A stretch of 64,000 bases of DNA from Diadophis punctatus similis (Eukaryota > Chordata > Lepidosauria > Squamata > Dipsadidae): assembly GCA_023053685.1 (NCBI GenBank), contig JALIGW010000010.1:12446919-12510918 (forward strand), in the 5' to 3' direction. Position numbers and translations under genes: made by a program. Within the stretch, counting starts at the first letter, position 1; every line of letters starts with the position of its first letter. Below are positions 22,147 to 33,624 of this stretch, one piece after another. The notes under the pieces are model-generated. The model was not told the DNA's origin and did not search any database. It was given only the letters and a program-made list of their open reading frames with translations.

Positions 22147-22815
22147 CTCGTGTTTTTCTTTTGGGCCCCAAAATAAGCACTAGGGCTTATTTTCAGGGGT
22201 GTCTTGTTGTTGTTGTTTTAATGTATGGGAGGCCCACGGCGGGGCAGGAGGCCGTATGGTGCGCCAGTGCCATTGCCACAAGGCAGAGAGTGGAGCTGCC
22301 TCACGCACCTTGCACAGGTTTACCACAGGGCCCACGCAGCCACGCCACCCCGCCCATTGCCTCGCCTCGCAGCGGCAGCTCCAACAACCCCGTCCAGCAG
22401 GACCCAGCATGGCTGCCGGCCACTTCTGCTTGCTCGCGGCTGCAACAGAGCAGGAGGCCGAGCAATGCACTGGTGCCATGGCCATGAGGCAAGGCGGGGT
22501 GGGGGCAGAACTCAGCCCGACACCTGCCTCACCTCGCGGCTGCAGCACAACCACACCACTTAGCCTCCTGCTGCATTGCAGCCGCAAACAAGCAGAAGAA
22601 GTGGGCCGGCAGCCACGTGGGCTCCTGCTGCACATGGCTGCTGGTGCAAGGCAGGTGTCGGGGCGTGGATGGCCTGGCTGTGGGGGGCCTGAGGTAACCA
22701 GTGCGGCATGGGGCAGCTCCACCCACCTGCCTCGCTCGTGGTTGTGGCACCATGAGCAACAAGATGGAATGGGAGGCCGGGCGGCTGCACAGGCTCTTAA
22801 ATAGGTGTCTATGCT
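22147..22815. mobile_element. GC-rich element related to the CGTGTTT..AATAAG family, right end uncertain
   Basis: Starts after TA with CTCGTGTTTTTC and carries AGGGCTTATTTTCAGGGGTG, resembling the ends of the element at 31150-33230. The interior is very GC-rich with imperfect inverted blocks (22255-22315 against 22700-22755, sharing GTGGAGCTGCC and its complement). Open frames on both strands (up to 221 codons) are compositional. The right end was not found. Confidence 0.5.
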
Positions 22816-22954
22816 TTCCACACAGAGCCTAGAGCCCAGTGTCAATTGTGTAAAATTTTTAATTAAATAAGGTAAACTATGTACTTAGTTTATATGTATT
22901 TAGAAACAAACATAAAGGGGCCATTAACACAGAGAATTAAACTTTCATTTAATT

Positions 22955-23738
22955 CAGGGGTCACCAACCTTTCGGACCTCAGGGACCACTAAATTCATAA
23001 TTTTAAATCCCACGGACCACTAATATGATCTGCCTAATGACCGGCTGGGTGGGTGTGGCTAGATGGTCATGTGACTGGGTGGGTGTGGCCAACTCGATGT
23101 CACTCATGTCGAGGGGTGCCTCACCAGCCTCTACTCGCCCCTCCCCTCCCAGCCTCTTCTCGCCTCCCCGCCTGGGTTCCTTAGGGCCCCAACAGGAAGC
23201 AGTTAGAGCTAAGCAGCCATCACGAGAAAGAGTTGGCAAAACAGCTGGCTCAGTTCAAATTGGATCTGACCGAGAAGGAGGCTTAGTAGAAGCACCTCAC
23301 TGAGGATTACGAGCACAGGCTTTCCAAGCAGAGGGAAGACCAGCGGGAGTGCAAGGCCAGGTACGGGCGCCTGGAGGCTCAGCGGGCTGAGATGGTCAGC
23401 CAGTTCCAGGCCATGATGCAATCCCACTGGAACAAGGTCCTCCGGCTCTTCACCACCAGCGGCACTTCCCTCCAGCCTTCGCCCAAATCCCTGCACCAGG
23501 AGGCTGAAGCAGACCCCAAGCCAGAATTTCTGCCCCCCTCCGACCTACACAAAAAGACCCCAAAGGGGAGATTCTCTGTAGCAACACAAACATTCATTGC
23601 ATGTATTTGTCCCAGGGGCTGTAGTTTGAGGACCCCTGATTTAGTGCAATATAAAAAATGCAAATAATTTTTCTGCGGACCACCAAAATTTTCTCACGGA
23701 CCACCAGAGGTCCACGGACCACCAGTTGGTGACCGCTG
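22955..23738. mobile_element. 784-bp hAT element carrying a gene-like fragment
   Basis: Ends CAGGGGTCACCAACC and TTGGTGACCGCTG, with a perfect 8-bp target duplication ATTTAATT (22947-22954 and 23739-23746). Subterminal blocks TTCGGACCTCAGGGACCAC and GGTCCACGGACCACCAG are inverted to each other. A block at 23041-23110 (GGGTGTGGCTAGATGGTCAT, GTGACTGGGTGGG) is shared with the right part of the larger element at 41058-43500. The middle holds a coding-like fragment listed separately. Confidence 0.9.
23190..23565 (+). pseudogene. Captured coiled-coil gene fragment inside the hAT element
   Basis: On plus, one frame reads HHEKELAKQLAQFKLDLTEK, then two adjacent stops, then HLTEDYEHRLSKQREDQREC and EAQRAEMVSQFQAMMQSHWN, LRLFTTS, SLQPSPKSLHQEAEADPKPE. 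This is a long charged, heptad-like coiled coil followed by a Pro/Ser linker, with ordinary protein-like composition and no intron signs. It resembles a vertebrate centrosomal or coiled-coil protein, but I cannot name the parent. The two in-frame stops make it a non-functional copy. Confidence 0.6.
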
Positions 23739-23756
23739 ATTTAATTCACCTAATAA

Positions 23757-24500
23757 GTGAATATATGTGCAGTGCCAGGAAAGTCTTGATTGACTGATTG
23801 ATTTCAAGATTTATAAAGCCATCACACTCAAACAGTAAGATTCTGGGCAGTGTAGACTCTGAACACAAAACAGGAAAAATAATCCAAAGAAAACCATCTA
23901 TAACAAACAGGCAAAATATACATATAGAATGTAAAATGATGACCACACAACAAAACAATCACATGGAGGAAACTTATTCAACTGGCCCCTAATGCCTGGG
24001 GGAAGAGCCAAGTTTTAAGGGCTTTCCTAAAGGTGAGAACAATTTGGGCTAGTCATATATGGGGGGGGGGGGGAGATCACTCCAGGCAGCAGTGACAACC
24101 ATAGAAAAGGCATGTTTCCTCAGTCCCATAAGATGGCAAGATTTCAAAGAAGACACCTATACTATGCCTTCTTGTGGGAGCATGTGGGGCAGGTTCTTGG
24201 TTCTTGAAGAAGAATTCCCTCAAATAATATAGGGCCCTATGTAAAGTAGTACAGTAGTACTTTAAATAAATAAAGTTCAAATAAACTTTGAACTGCATCT
24301 GGAAACCTATCAGGAGCCAGAGCAGCTCACAAAGTAGCAGTGTTACATGGGCAAAACAAGATACGTCCATAATTACCCACACTGCTGCGCACTGGACTAA
24401 TTGAAGCTTCTGGACAGTTCTGTACGGCAGCCCCATGTAGAATGCATTACAATAGTCCAATTGGGAGGTAAACCAGTGTGTGAGTGACCATATCAAGACA
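23757..24500 (-). mobile_element. L2-type LINE fragment (C-terminal RT region and 3' UTR)
   Basis: On minus the block SQLDYCNAFYMGLPYRTVQK, then LQLVQ, matches the same region in the L2 copies at 28196-29845 and 53402-58430 (LDYCNAFYMGLP, LQLVQNAAA). Stops and frameshifts are frequent, so this is an old copy. It lacks the RT catalytic core. Confidence 0.75.
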
Positions 24501-25154
24501 AATGCACTAAGATACCCAAGGATCCTTTGTACTTCAGATTACTTCAGCTAACTGCATTTAAGAGGCCAAGGAATATTATACACATGTATTTCATCAAAAC
24601 TTTCTGCCACTGAATAAATTTATATTCACAAATATTAGGTACAAAGTTCAAGGCTGAAGGTACAGTAAGCTTTATTATAGGTCAGCCTATTATTGATAGG
24701 GAAGAAAAATGCCTTAGATCCCAATATGTCTTCCTTCTCTGTTGTGGTCCCCAACCTCAGACCCTGAGATCCAGATGGTCCCAACTTTGTTAGTTTTCCA
24801 AAACAGCCTTAAAGACCTGTCTGCTTTCAAAAGTGTTGGTCCAGAATATGACGTGAACTGGTTTGTAGGATTTTCATATTTGGGCAGTTTCCTGACTCAG
24901 ACCTATAAATGTACTGCATTGATTATCATTGTTTTATTTATCTGTCTTACTGTTAAATTGTTGTTACTGCTCAAAGTTACATGTGGGATAGTACAATATA
25001 ATTCGTTGAAACAAATAGGTCTTCAGAGGTTTAAAACAGCCACATATTGAAACTGGAAAAAACTCTTGGATGGCAAAGGAGTATAATTACAAGGTAGATT
25101 TAACAATGCTAGCATATTTGAAAAGGGTAAGGTTACCAGAAGTATTACAAATAC
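24501..25154. other. POLA1: POLA1 intron 8, right part: no recognised feature
   Basis: A short open frame at 24742-25050 has no recognisable similarity and is probably chance. Confidence 0.4.
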
Positions 25155-25338
25155 CTTTAATAGATTCTTCTTTTATTTTTACTAGTTCTTCATTTTCCAT
25201 CAGTTGCACTCCATTTTCATTATTAATACTCTCTTCTGTGACTGCCTCTGATCTAGCTAAAGAGACTGAATGTTTGGACTGTAATGAAGGGATTTCTTTT
25301 TTTCCAGGCGGAATAGATTTTCTCACTATAGCAGTTAT
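25155..25338 (-). CDS. POLA1: POLA1 coding exon 8
   Basis: 184 nt, residues about 208-268. Acceptor AAATTATAG chosen so that ITAIVRKSIPPGK aligns with mammalian IASPVSRKEPP. Donor AAAG|GTATTT. The remainder (ARSEAVTEESINNENGVQLM) is acidic and poorly conserved, typical of the POLA1 linker. Phase 0 in, 1 out. Confidence 0.88.
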
Positions 25339-27027
25339 CTATAATTTCAATTAAACACAAATAATTTCAATTAAAAATGGACACCGTAATTGATTTTATT
25401 CAATTTAGGCCTTGCCCAACTCCAGACAACTCAGAGTGGCTGACAATGTAACAAGAATAAACTGTAATATGACTGTTACAAATAGTGCATACATTCCTAA
25501 TTTTTTTTGTTTAGATTTTTTTTTAGTTCTTTACACCAGTACCCATTTTAAATAGAAAACATATGCGAAATAGAGCATTCCCTTTGAGGACCAAACATTT
25601 GAAAGTTATGACATTAAGGACTTCAGCATTTTCAGAAAAAGACCTGCCACCTGCTCTAATTTCCCAAGCGCTAGAAATAAGCAAGACTTTTCAAATGATA
25701 TGATTTTCTTTACATTTTCACAAGTGTAGGGGATGCTTTAAAGTTATTATCAGAATAAAGACACGGAGTTAATAAAGCTTGACCTAAAGGTAGTAAGTAA
25801 ATATGGGATACATGTAATTTGCCATAATGTAGACTAGCATATAGCTTGTATATTATATTCTTTGTTCATTTGCTTAGTTAGTATTTTAAAGTATAGCCAC
25901 ACTATTACATATCTAGAGCACAGCCATGTTTGCCCGAATACACAGCTTCTGACTTGAGATATGTACCAGGTACTGGGTTGTACAGAAAAACAAGATAAGA
26001 GAATACCAAGAAAATGAAAACTGATGGGGCTGGTGCTTAGCAACACAGGCCTAACTAATTTTAAAGGTAGAATAATAGATTAAGAGGTGGTCAGAAAGCA
26101 TGTGACTGAACCAGGCCTATCAACTGGGCCTGGCTAGGAGGGACAAGCGGCCGGTGATAGAACTGTATAAAATATGCTGAGCTCTGTAACTGGGTGTGGA
26201 CTTCTGTTGCTGTGCCAAGCCGAAGTTTCACCATCTCTTTGCAAACAGCTTTTCTAATAAATATTACTTCTGGTTGACCCAAGTATTGTGTGAATTTGTT
26301 ACGCACACAAATATGTAAGTTGAAATAGTGTAAGAGAAATATGGTGCTGATTACAATCAATGAAATAAAAACCTCTTTGCCTAATTATCTTGCAAGGAAT
26401 ATAAAGAAACGAATTTTTCTACTCAGGTATAAAAGATTCCAAGGGCTAAGGAATGTTAATATACTGAAGAGAACATACTAAGAGACAAGCGTGATTCTAG
26501 GAATCAAGGATGATTTAAGATAGCCCTTAACAGTAACCTAGAAAGCAACAGTGTTCACAAAATGCCCTCTTTGTTCAACTGAACCATGCATCTATAGTTT
26601 ATCCCCATTACTTCACAGAATCCACCTCACATTTGACCTCACTAATAGATAAAACCCTGAACATGTCCAAGTGATTATCTTCTTGTATTGAAGTTGCATT
26701 CCTACCCCTCTCAGTTTTGCATTTTGACGAAGTCTGGTATTGCAATACTATAAACAATCTTTGCTTCAAGAGAAATGTGCATTGGTTTAAAACAAACTTC
26801 AGGGAAATTAATAAAAGAAATGCCCCCTACAATAGCAAGCCTATTTAATTCGTTGGGCAAAATAAAATCGTATTGGCACCCATAGGTACATTTTTTCCAA
26901 TTTGATCACTAAATAAATTACACCAGTTTTATTTTCCACTTGTTAGAACAACAAACAAAATCAAAGTATCAATAACATCAAAAATCTAGAAAGCTAAAAA
27001 GCAACACTTCCCATTTAAGAACATTAC
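25339..27027. other. POLA1: POLA1 intron 7 with a possible solo LTR at about 25960-26305
   Basis: Mostly AT-rich. At 26166 a TATA-like GTATAAAATATG is followed 86 bp later by TCTAATAAATATTAC, an LTR-like arrangement of promoter and polyadenylation signal. TG...CA ends and a target duplication could not be fixed, so this is only a candidate. A short LINE-3'-end-like piece occurs at about 25400-25450 (GACAACTCAGAGTGGC). Confidence 0.35.
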
Positions 27028-27123
27028 CTTGGAATCTTCAGATTGCACAGAAAAAGGATTTAATGGTGTTCCAAGAATTCTCCTTTTTTTAAACACTGGA
27101 ACTGGTGGTACTATATGAACAGG
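27028..27123 (-). CDS. POLA1: POLA1 coding exon 7
   Basis: 96 nt, residues 176-207, both phases 0. Acceptor TTCTCTATAG, donor AAG|GTAATG. The product starts PVHIVPPVPVFKKRRILGTP and ends LNPFSVQSEDSK. It matches the remembered mammalian K-K-K-R-S-I-G and N-P-F-S-V region. Confidence 0.93.
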
Positions 27124-27537
27124 CTATAGAGAACACAGATGTTGATACTGCTTTAATACAACTTCCAAAATAAAGTGTCTTATCTCTTCTACACTGATAC
27201 ATACTCCCAGAAATATCATCTTCCCTCCTTCCCCTCATCCCCATACACTTCCACAAGAATCAGACAGAAATGGATGAAAAGTAATGAATAAATGCAATCT
27301 TCTATTAGAACCACCTTTTATTAAGTTAAGCTCCCCTTTTAGAGTCTGCAGCAGGCAAATCCAATTTCTATTAGGCATTTTTTTACACTTGAATAAAAAT
27401 AAACCATATATGAAGATACCTGACTTATAATTAAATAGAATTTTAGAACTCATTTATCAAATTTATATCTGAATATTCTTCAAAGTATCTCAAGAAACAG
27501 TTGTACAGCTACAAAACGATACTCCTGCTTTATAACC
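27124..27537. other. POLA1: POLA1 intron 6, left part: no recognised feature
   Basis: AT-rich sequence with no supportable feature. Confidence 0.45.
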
Positions 27538-28109
27538 CAGTGATGGCGAACCTTTTTTGGTTCGTGTGCCAAAAGGGTGTGTGTGTGCGTGCTAGCGCGC
27601 GCGCACGTACCCACACCAATTCCCTCTCCCCATGCATGTGCACAACCCCCCCATTGCCCCCTGCGCATGCGCACACACACCCGGCCCCGCGCAAAGGCCT
27701 TACTGAAGCCTGGGACGGTGAAAAATGGCAAAACGGGCAAAACAGCCCAACAGCAAACCGGAAGTTCGGAAAAACGCACTTCCGGTTTGCCCGTTGCGTT
27801 GTTTTTTGTACTCTGGGGCTTCAGGAAGCTTCCCTGAAGCCTCCGTAGTGTGAAAAACAGCCCAACAGCAAACCGGAAGTGCGTTTTTCCAAACTTCCGG
27901 TTTGCCCATTGGGCCATTTTTCGCACTCCAGGGCTTCAGGAAGCTTCCCTGAAGCCTCCGGAGGGCGAAACGGCCTTCCCCAAGGTCGAAAATCAGCTGG
28001 CCAGCGCGCGCATGTGCGCTGGAGCTGACATAGGGCAACGCCTCGTGTGCCATCCGATATGGCTCCGCATGCCATCTGTGGCACGCATGCCATAGGTTCG
28101 CAATCACGG
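27538..28109. mobile_element. hAT miniature element (TGATGGCGAACC family), copy 2
   Basis: Ends CAGTGATGGCGAACC and TAGGTTCGCAATCACGG, flanked by TTATAACC (27530-27537) and TTATAACA (28110-28117), an 8-bp duplication with one mismatch. The interior holds CAGCAAACCGGAAGT in direct and inverted copies and a GC-rich CACACCC stretch. Opposite orientation to copies 1 and 3, judged by the CCAAAAAAGGTTCG end. Confidence 0.88.
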
Positions 28110-28195
28110 TTATAACATCTACCCCACAAATGGGTCTATGACCTTCAGTCTTCTACCCTTGGCTCTCCTTCTCCTCCAGGCTTCCGCCTCCACCA

Positions 28196-29845
28196 ATTTA
28201 TTTATTTATTTATTTTGCTGTTCTTATATGCCGCCCTACTCCCTGGGGACTCAGGGCGGCGTACAACAGAGTATAAGAACAATATTAAAAAAACAGTAGC
28301 AAAATAATAAATGGTTTAAAAACATTTGATACATTTAAAGATTAAAAAGCCTAACAACACATTCATACCTGGGGGAGACCTAAGATGTTTATCGGTCACA
28401 TCACCCCGCCTGCAGGAAGAGCCATGTCTTCATAGCTTTCCAGAATGCCAGCAAGGTGGGGATAGATCGGATCTCTGGGGGTAGTTGGTTCCAGAGAACT
28501 GGAGCCCCCACAGAGAAGGCTCTCCCCCTTGGTCCCGCCAACCGACATTGTTTGGCTGAAGGGACCTGGAGGAGACCAACTCTGTGGGACCTAATTGGTC
28601 GTAGGGATGTATGAGGTAGGATGCGGTCCCAGAGATAACCTGGTCCTAAGCCATGTATGGCTTTAAAGATGATAATCTACACCTTGAATTGCACCCAGAG
28701 ACCAATGGGCAACCAATGCAGCTGGCGGAGAATGGGTGTTACGGGGGTGTTTCTGGGGACACCCACCACAGCTCACGCAGCCGCATTTTGCACCAGTTGC
28801 AGTCTCCGAATACTTTTCAAGGGTAGCCCCATGTAGAGCGCATTACAGTAGTCCAAACAAGAGGTGACAAGGGCATGAGTGACCGTGAGTAAAGTCTCCT
28901 TCTCCAAATATGGTCGCAATTGGTGCACCAGGCGAACCTGTACAAAGGCGCCCCTAGCCACAGCCGTAAGATGTTGGTCTAATTTTAGCTGTGGATCTAG
29001 GAGCACCCGCAAATTGCGAACCCGGTCCGAGGGAGATAATTTGTCTCCCCCGAAGACCAAGGAGGGACAACCGGTATAATCCTTAGGAGGCAGCATCCAC
29101 AGCCACTCAGTCTTGTCAGGGTTGAGCTTGAGCCTGTTCCTTCCCATCCAGATCCTAACATCGTCCAGGCAATGGCACATCACATCCACTGCCTCCTTGA
29201 ATTGCGACGGGGTGGAGATGTACAGCTGGGTGTCATCAGCGTACTGTTGAAAACTCACCCCATGTCGATGAATGATCTCCTCCAACGGTTTCATGTAAAT
29301 GTTAAACAGGATGGGCGAGAGGACCGAACCCTGAGGGACCCCACAATTCAGGGGTCTAGGAGAAGACCTCTGCCCTCCTGTCAACACCGACTGCGACCTA
29401 TCAGCGAGGTAGAAGGAGAACCACCGCAACACGGTGCCTCCCACTCTCAGCCCGCTGAGTCGGTGCAGAAGGATACCATGGTCGATGGTATCGAAAGCCG
29501 CTGAGAGGTCAAGTAGCACCAGGATGGAAGAATAACCCCCATCTCGCCAGAGATCATCCATCAGGGCGACCAAGGCAGTTTCCGTGCTGTAGCCGCGCCT
29601 GAAACCTGATTGAAAGGAATCCAGATAATCAGTTTCCTCCAATAGCCGAAGAAGCTGAAGAGCCACCACCTTCTCAACAACTTTACCCAAAAAAGGCAAG
29701 TTGGAGACAGGACGAAAGTTCTTCAGGTCCACTGGGTCCAGGGAAGGCCTCTTAAGGAGGGGTCTCACCACCGCAACCTTTAAGGGCTGCGGTACGGATC
29801 CCTCCCCAAGAGAAGCGTTGATCACCGCCTGGATCCAGCTATGTG
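28196..29845 (-). mobile_element. L2-type LINE, 5'-truncated
   Basis: On minus, an open reverse transcriptase region runs to 28773 with SILVLLDLSAAFDTIDHGIL, CGVPQGSVLSPILFNIYM, and an intact QYADDTQLYI active site. It is followed by the conserved 3' part and a 3' UTR (CCGCCCTGAGTCCCCAGGGA) ending in an AAATA-type tail at 28196-28215. A stop near 28773 and lack of the endonuclease mean it cannot move itself. It ends abruptly next to the large inverted repeat starting at 29849. Confidence 0.9.
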
Positions 29846-29848
29846 AAA

Positions 29849-30503
29849 ATTTAACTCCAGCTTTCCTCCTTGGCTGGCCCTCCCCCACACATTCTCCCTG
29901 GCCAATGGGCCTCTGCCCCTCCACGCGTCCCATTCGCCAAAACACCATTGGTCCCGGGCCTTTGGCCGCACAGGACAGTTAGCCGCCAGCCAATCAGGTG
30001 GCAACTTCCTTCCTGGCTGCCACGTGCTGCAGCAGTGAGGCCAACTGGGTTTGGTTGGAAGGGGGGGGGGGGAGAGAGAGAGAAAGAGAGATAAAGAGAG
30101 GGAGGGAGGAAGGAAGGGGGAGGGAAGGGAAAGAAAGAGAGGGATGGAGGGAGGGGAAGGGAAAGTGAATGAGATATGGAGGGAGGGAGGGAGGGAGGGT
30201 GGGAGAGAGAGAGAGAGAGAGAGGAGAGGAAAGAAGGACCACAAACCCTGACACTAGATGCAGCTTCAGAAGATGCTTTGAAACAGCACAGCAATCCAGG
30301 ACTGGAAGGGATCTCGGAGGTCATCTAGTCCAACCCCTGCTCGAGTAGGAGACCTTATATCATCTGAGTTATTTTGGTGCCTCTAATAAGAGAGGAAAAT
30401 TCCCAGAAAAGGGAAGGAGTTTACTAGGCAAGGCTGCCATGCAGAGGAAGACAGAGATGGTCTTCGACTTACGACCACAACTGAGCCCAAAATTTTGGTT
30501 GCT
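29849..30503. repeat. Large inverted repeat, left arm
   Basis: Mirrors 33625-34390. In order: TTTAACTCCAGCTTTCCTCC, a CCAATGGGCCTC block, a G-then-GA-rich run (30058-30230), a CR1-like 3' end (TGGAAGGGATCTCGGAGGTC) and the CTTCGACTTACGACC terminus of a miniature element. The arms share the same mosaic in the same order, so the composite was duplicated as one piece. Confidence 0.85.
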
Positions 30504-31149
30504 AAGTGTAAGAAAGTCACCTGATTGTTAAGTGAATCCGGTTTCCCCGTGGACTTTATTGATCCCCGCAAAAGGGGATCGTGCGACTCCAGGACACTGA
30601 GACATAAATATGAGTCAGTTGCCAAGCGTCCAAATTTGGATCACCTGACCATGGGGATGCTGTAATGGTCGTTAACTGTGAAAAACAGATATAAGTCCCT
30701 GAATCTCTGTTGCTAAGCAAGACAGCTGTTCAGTGAATTTGGACCCATTTTACAAGCTTTCTTGCCACCGCTGTTAAGTGGATTGTTGTTTAAGTCAGTC
30801 AGACGATGGTTAAGCGAAGCCGGCTCACCCAGTGACTTTGCTTGTCAGACAGTCGCAAAAGGGAGATCACGTGACCCCTGGATGTTGCAACCATCATAAA
30901 TATGAGTCAGTTGCTACAAAGCCGACTGTAAATCATGTGACCATTGGGATACTGCAATGGTCATAAGTGTGAAAATGGTCATCAGTTGCATTGTAAATTT
31001 GAACGGTCACTATATGAACTGTCGTAAGTCGCGGACTACCTGTACTGTTTTCCAATTTGACAGCAATCCTTGATTTACAACCGTCATGGCCAGCCTTGAC
31101 CGATGTTGTATGTCCGTACCTAAGATTGCACTGTACGGAAGATCATATA
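30504..31149. repeat. Degenerate CGACTTAC-type miniature element sequence
   Basis: Repeated motifs such as TTGTTAAGTGAATC, ATAAATATGAGTCAGTTG (twice, near 30605 and 30897) and GTAAGTCGCGGACTACCTGT at the right end belong to the family complete at 44920-45240. Two or more copies appear fused, giving internal direct repeats. Confidence 0.6.
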
Positions 31150-33230
31150 TCGTGTTTCCCTGAAAATAAGACAGGGGCTTATATTTTTTGACACACACAC
31201 CCAAAATGCCCCTGGCTTTATTATTGGGAGGTGGCTTATTATTTTCAGGGTGCAGGAGGCGGGTCGGGCCGCGAGACACGCATCTTACTGGAATCTGGCA
31301 GCTCCGTGGCGTCTCTCAGCCGGTCTGTTTAGTTCCAGTTCCAGCTCCAGCCATCACCATAAAGCGGGAAACGCACTCACAGAGCGGCCGCTGCCCTGGC
31401 TGGGATTTGGAAGCCGAAATAAGGGTAAAAAAAGTGTGGATAGCGGCTGCTACAGTGCCCTTCAGAAGGCCGTCGCGAGGCACGAGTTTCCTGCTGAAGT
31501 GGCTGCGCCCGAGGAGCGCTTTTGGGAGAGAAGGCAAAGGGGAAGCGATCAGCTTCCCCTTGCCCTTATCCCCCCTTCGGCTCTCCAAGGGTCTCTCCCA
31601 GAACCAAGCTCTAGCGGAGCTCAAGCAGAGAAGTGGCCCGCAGGCTTTCAGGAGCAAAGTTCAGGCTGAGAGGAGCAGGGGCGGGGGGGGAGTCCAGTGC
31701 CACCCCAGCGCTCTTCTTTCCTTGGAAATGGAGTCTTGGGAGGGGGAAACAGCATCCCCCAGGCAGGGTGGCTATGTCAGTATGTGTATAAAAAGCACAA
31801 AGGGAGGAAGCCAGCAGCCGCAGATTAAGGAGCTTTGTGAAACGTCATGCCTAATAAGCAAAGATTGGTGAGGGAGGGGGAAGAGATACTTCTCTCTCTC
31901 TCGGCAGTGTTTTGCTTGAAAATATTTGAGGACCAGGCCAGAGAGGAGGAAGGAGCCCTGCGAGGAGACGCTGCTGACTGCAAGACACAGAGAAACAGAG
32001 CGAAGTTCATTGAAGATGCTCACCCTTTGGGATGAATCAGACGCTTCACTGGAGAAACCGCCCGCCATCCCAGGCTTCCTAAATCTCTTGCTCCCCAGAT
32101 GGTCCCCCTCCCCTCGCGAAGAAAGCCCAACCCGAAGCAAACTCCGCCTCCAGCCACCTCTTCGTCCTGGTGAAACTCTCTTTGAAAGGACGATCTGCAG
32201 GTGGCAGGGGGGGGAGATTTCCTGCACATTGGCAGCAGCGTCTCCTCGCAGGGCTTCTTCCGATGTCCCAAGTGTGAAGCAACCTCCCGTAAAGGAAGGC
32301 ATGGAAATCCATACACCATACACCACCACCCCGCCGAGAGAGAGGAGCGTGTTTGGAAGAGACAAGGAAGCGCATCCATGACAAAGAAGCAGCCGGGCAT
32401 GTGCTTCCTTCTCTCTTCCAAATGTGCTCCTCTCTCTCTCGGAGGGGGGAGGGAAGAGTGCACATAAGACACAGCGACGGAGCCACTGATCCTCCCCCAC
32501 CTCCGGCCCACCCCGCCCCGCCCCACTGCCACCCCAAATTGCGCCCTACCGCGAGACGCCCGTCCTAGACGCTCGTCCAGAGCGGCCGCTGCCCTAGCTG
32601 GCATTTGGAAGCCGAAGACCCAGAGTTTGGGGAAAATAAAGAAAGACTTCTGCTGCTTTCCTTGTGTTCGGCCAAAAGCAGAAGCAGAAGTAGTCTTTCT
32701 TTCTTTCTCTCCCCCAAACTTCGGCTCTTCGGCTGTTGTGGGAGAGGATTCCCTCGATTCTGGTCACTCTTTACCCAGCGGCTTCTGCCTGTCCCGATTC
32801 TCCCCCTTGACGCGAGAGAGACAGAGCTAGAGCAAGTGAGAGGCGGCTACATGCACACCCCACGGGACTGGCTCGGCTGCTCTGGGCTGCCTCTGGCAGC
32901 GTTTTGAAACACGCTCCTGCCTGCGCGGAGGCAGGGATCGATGCTCGCCTCCTCTTCCTCGCAGACAGAAGAGCGTTTTAAATTGCCATAGGCAGAGCCT
33001 AGAGAAGCCGAGCTAGTCCCGTGGGGTGTGTGCGCACCCGCCTCTCGCTTGCTCTCGCTTTCCCGGCCAAGAGTGCCCACCGCAAAAAGAGCGGCTCCTG
33101 GCATGTCCCCCCCTTTCCCTGGAAGTAGTTGGGGGGGCTTATTTTCAGGGCGGGGCTTATTTCAACGCATGTCCTGAAAAGCCTTGTGGGGCTTATTATT
33201 GGGACATGACTTATTTTTGGGGAAACACGG
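31150..33230. mobile_element. 2.08-kb TA-target element with internal hairpins
   Basis: Ends TCGTGTTTCCCTGAAAATAA and TTTTTGGGGAAACACGG, with TA on both sides (31148-31149 and 33231-33232). The GC-rich interior has direct copies of AGCGGCCGCTGCCCT (31381 and 32581), a long hairpin at about 32334-32442 (GAGCGTGTTTGGAAGAGA against TCTCTTCCAAATGTGCTC), one with arms at about 32833-32912 and 32969-33052, and one at 31951 against 32229. The many overlapping open frames reflect composition. No transposase is seen. Confidence 0.75.
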
Positions 33231-33624
33231 TATCCTTCATACAACCTTCCTATGATGGCACATAGTGAGAAGGTTGTCAAACAGGACCATCCAATCATTT
33301 TACTACCATTGTTGTGGCGATCACTAAGCTAATCCCATCGTGGTTAAACAAACATCATCGCTGTTAAGCAAAACCCCTGGTTTGCTATAGCCCAGACAGC
33401 TGGAACTGCAGAACCGGGACATACGTTTGGATTCCCCCCCCCCACGTAGGTTATAACTTGGAACGGTCACTAAGCGAGTGGTCATAGATTGAGAACTTCC
33501 TGTTACAAAACTTATTGAACTGACCTAATGGCCCTGCAAAAAGGGACTTACAGTGACTGACGTTCACTGTTGGAGGATGGATTGAGTAAAATGCGGTGAA
33601 ACTCATTTAACAATGCTCTTGCTC
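33231..33624. repeat. Remainder of the CGACTTAC-type element
   Basis: Motifs CACTAAGCTAATCCCATCGT, GCTGTTAAGCAAAACC and TGGTCATAGATTGAGAACTT belong to the same decayed family as 30504-31149. The element at 31150-33230 inserted into it. Confidence 0.5.

Noticed and set aside
22161..22845. Ala/Arg/Cys-rich frames up to 221 codons on both strands
   Set aside because: Compositional, inside a GC-rich repeat element.
27480..28129. Frames with apparent exons around 27500-28100
   Set aside because: They lie wholly inside a hAT miniature element with a target duplication.
29822..30324. Ser/Leu/Pro-rich frames on minus
   Set aside because: They read through the GA-rich part of the inverted-repeat arm.
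31188..32604. Multiple frames of 140-240 codons on both strands
   Set aside because: GC-rich interior of the TA element with hairpins; no coherent protein or conserved motif.
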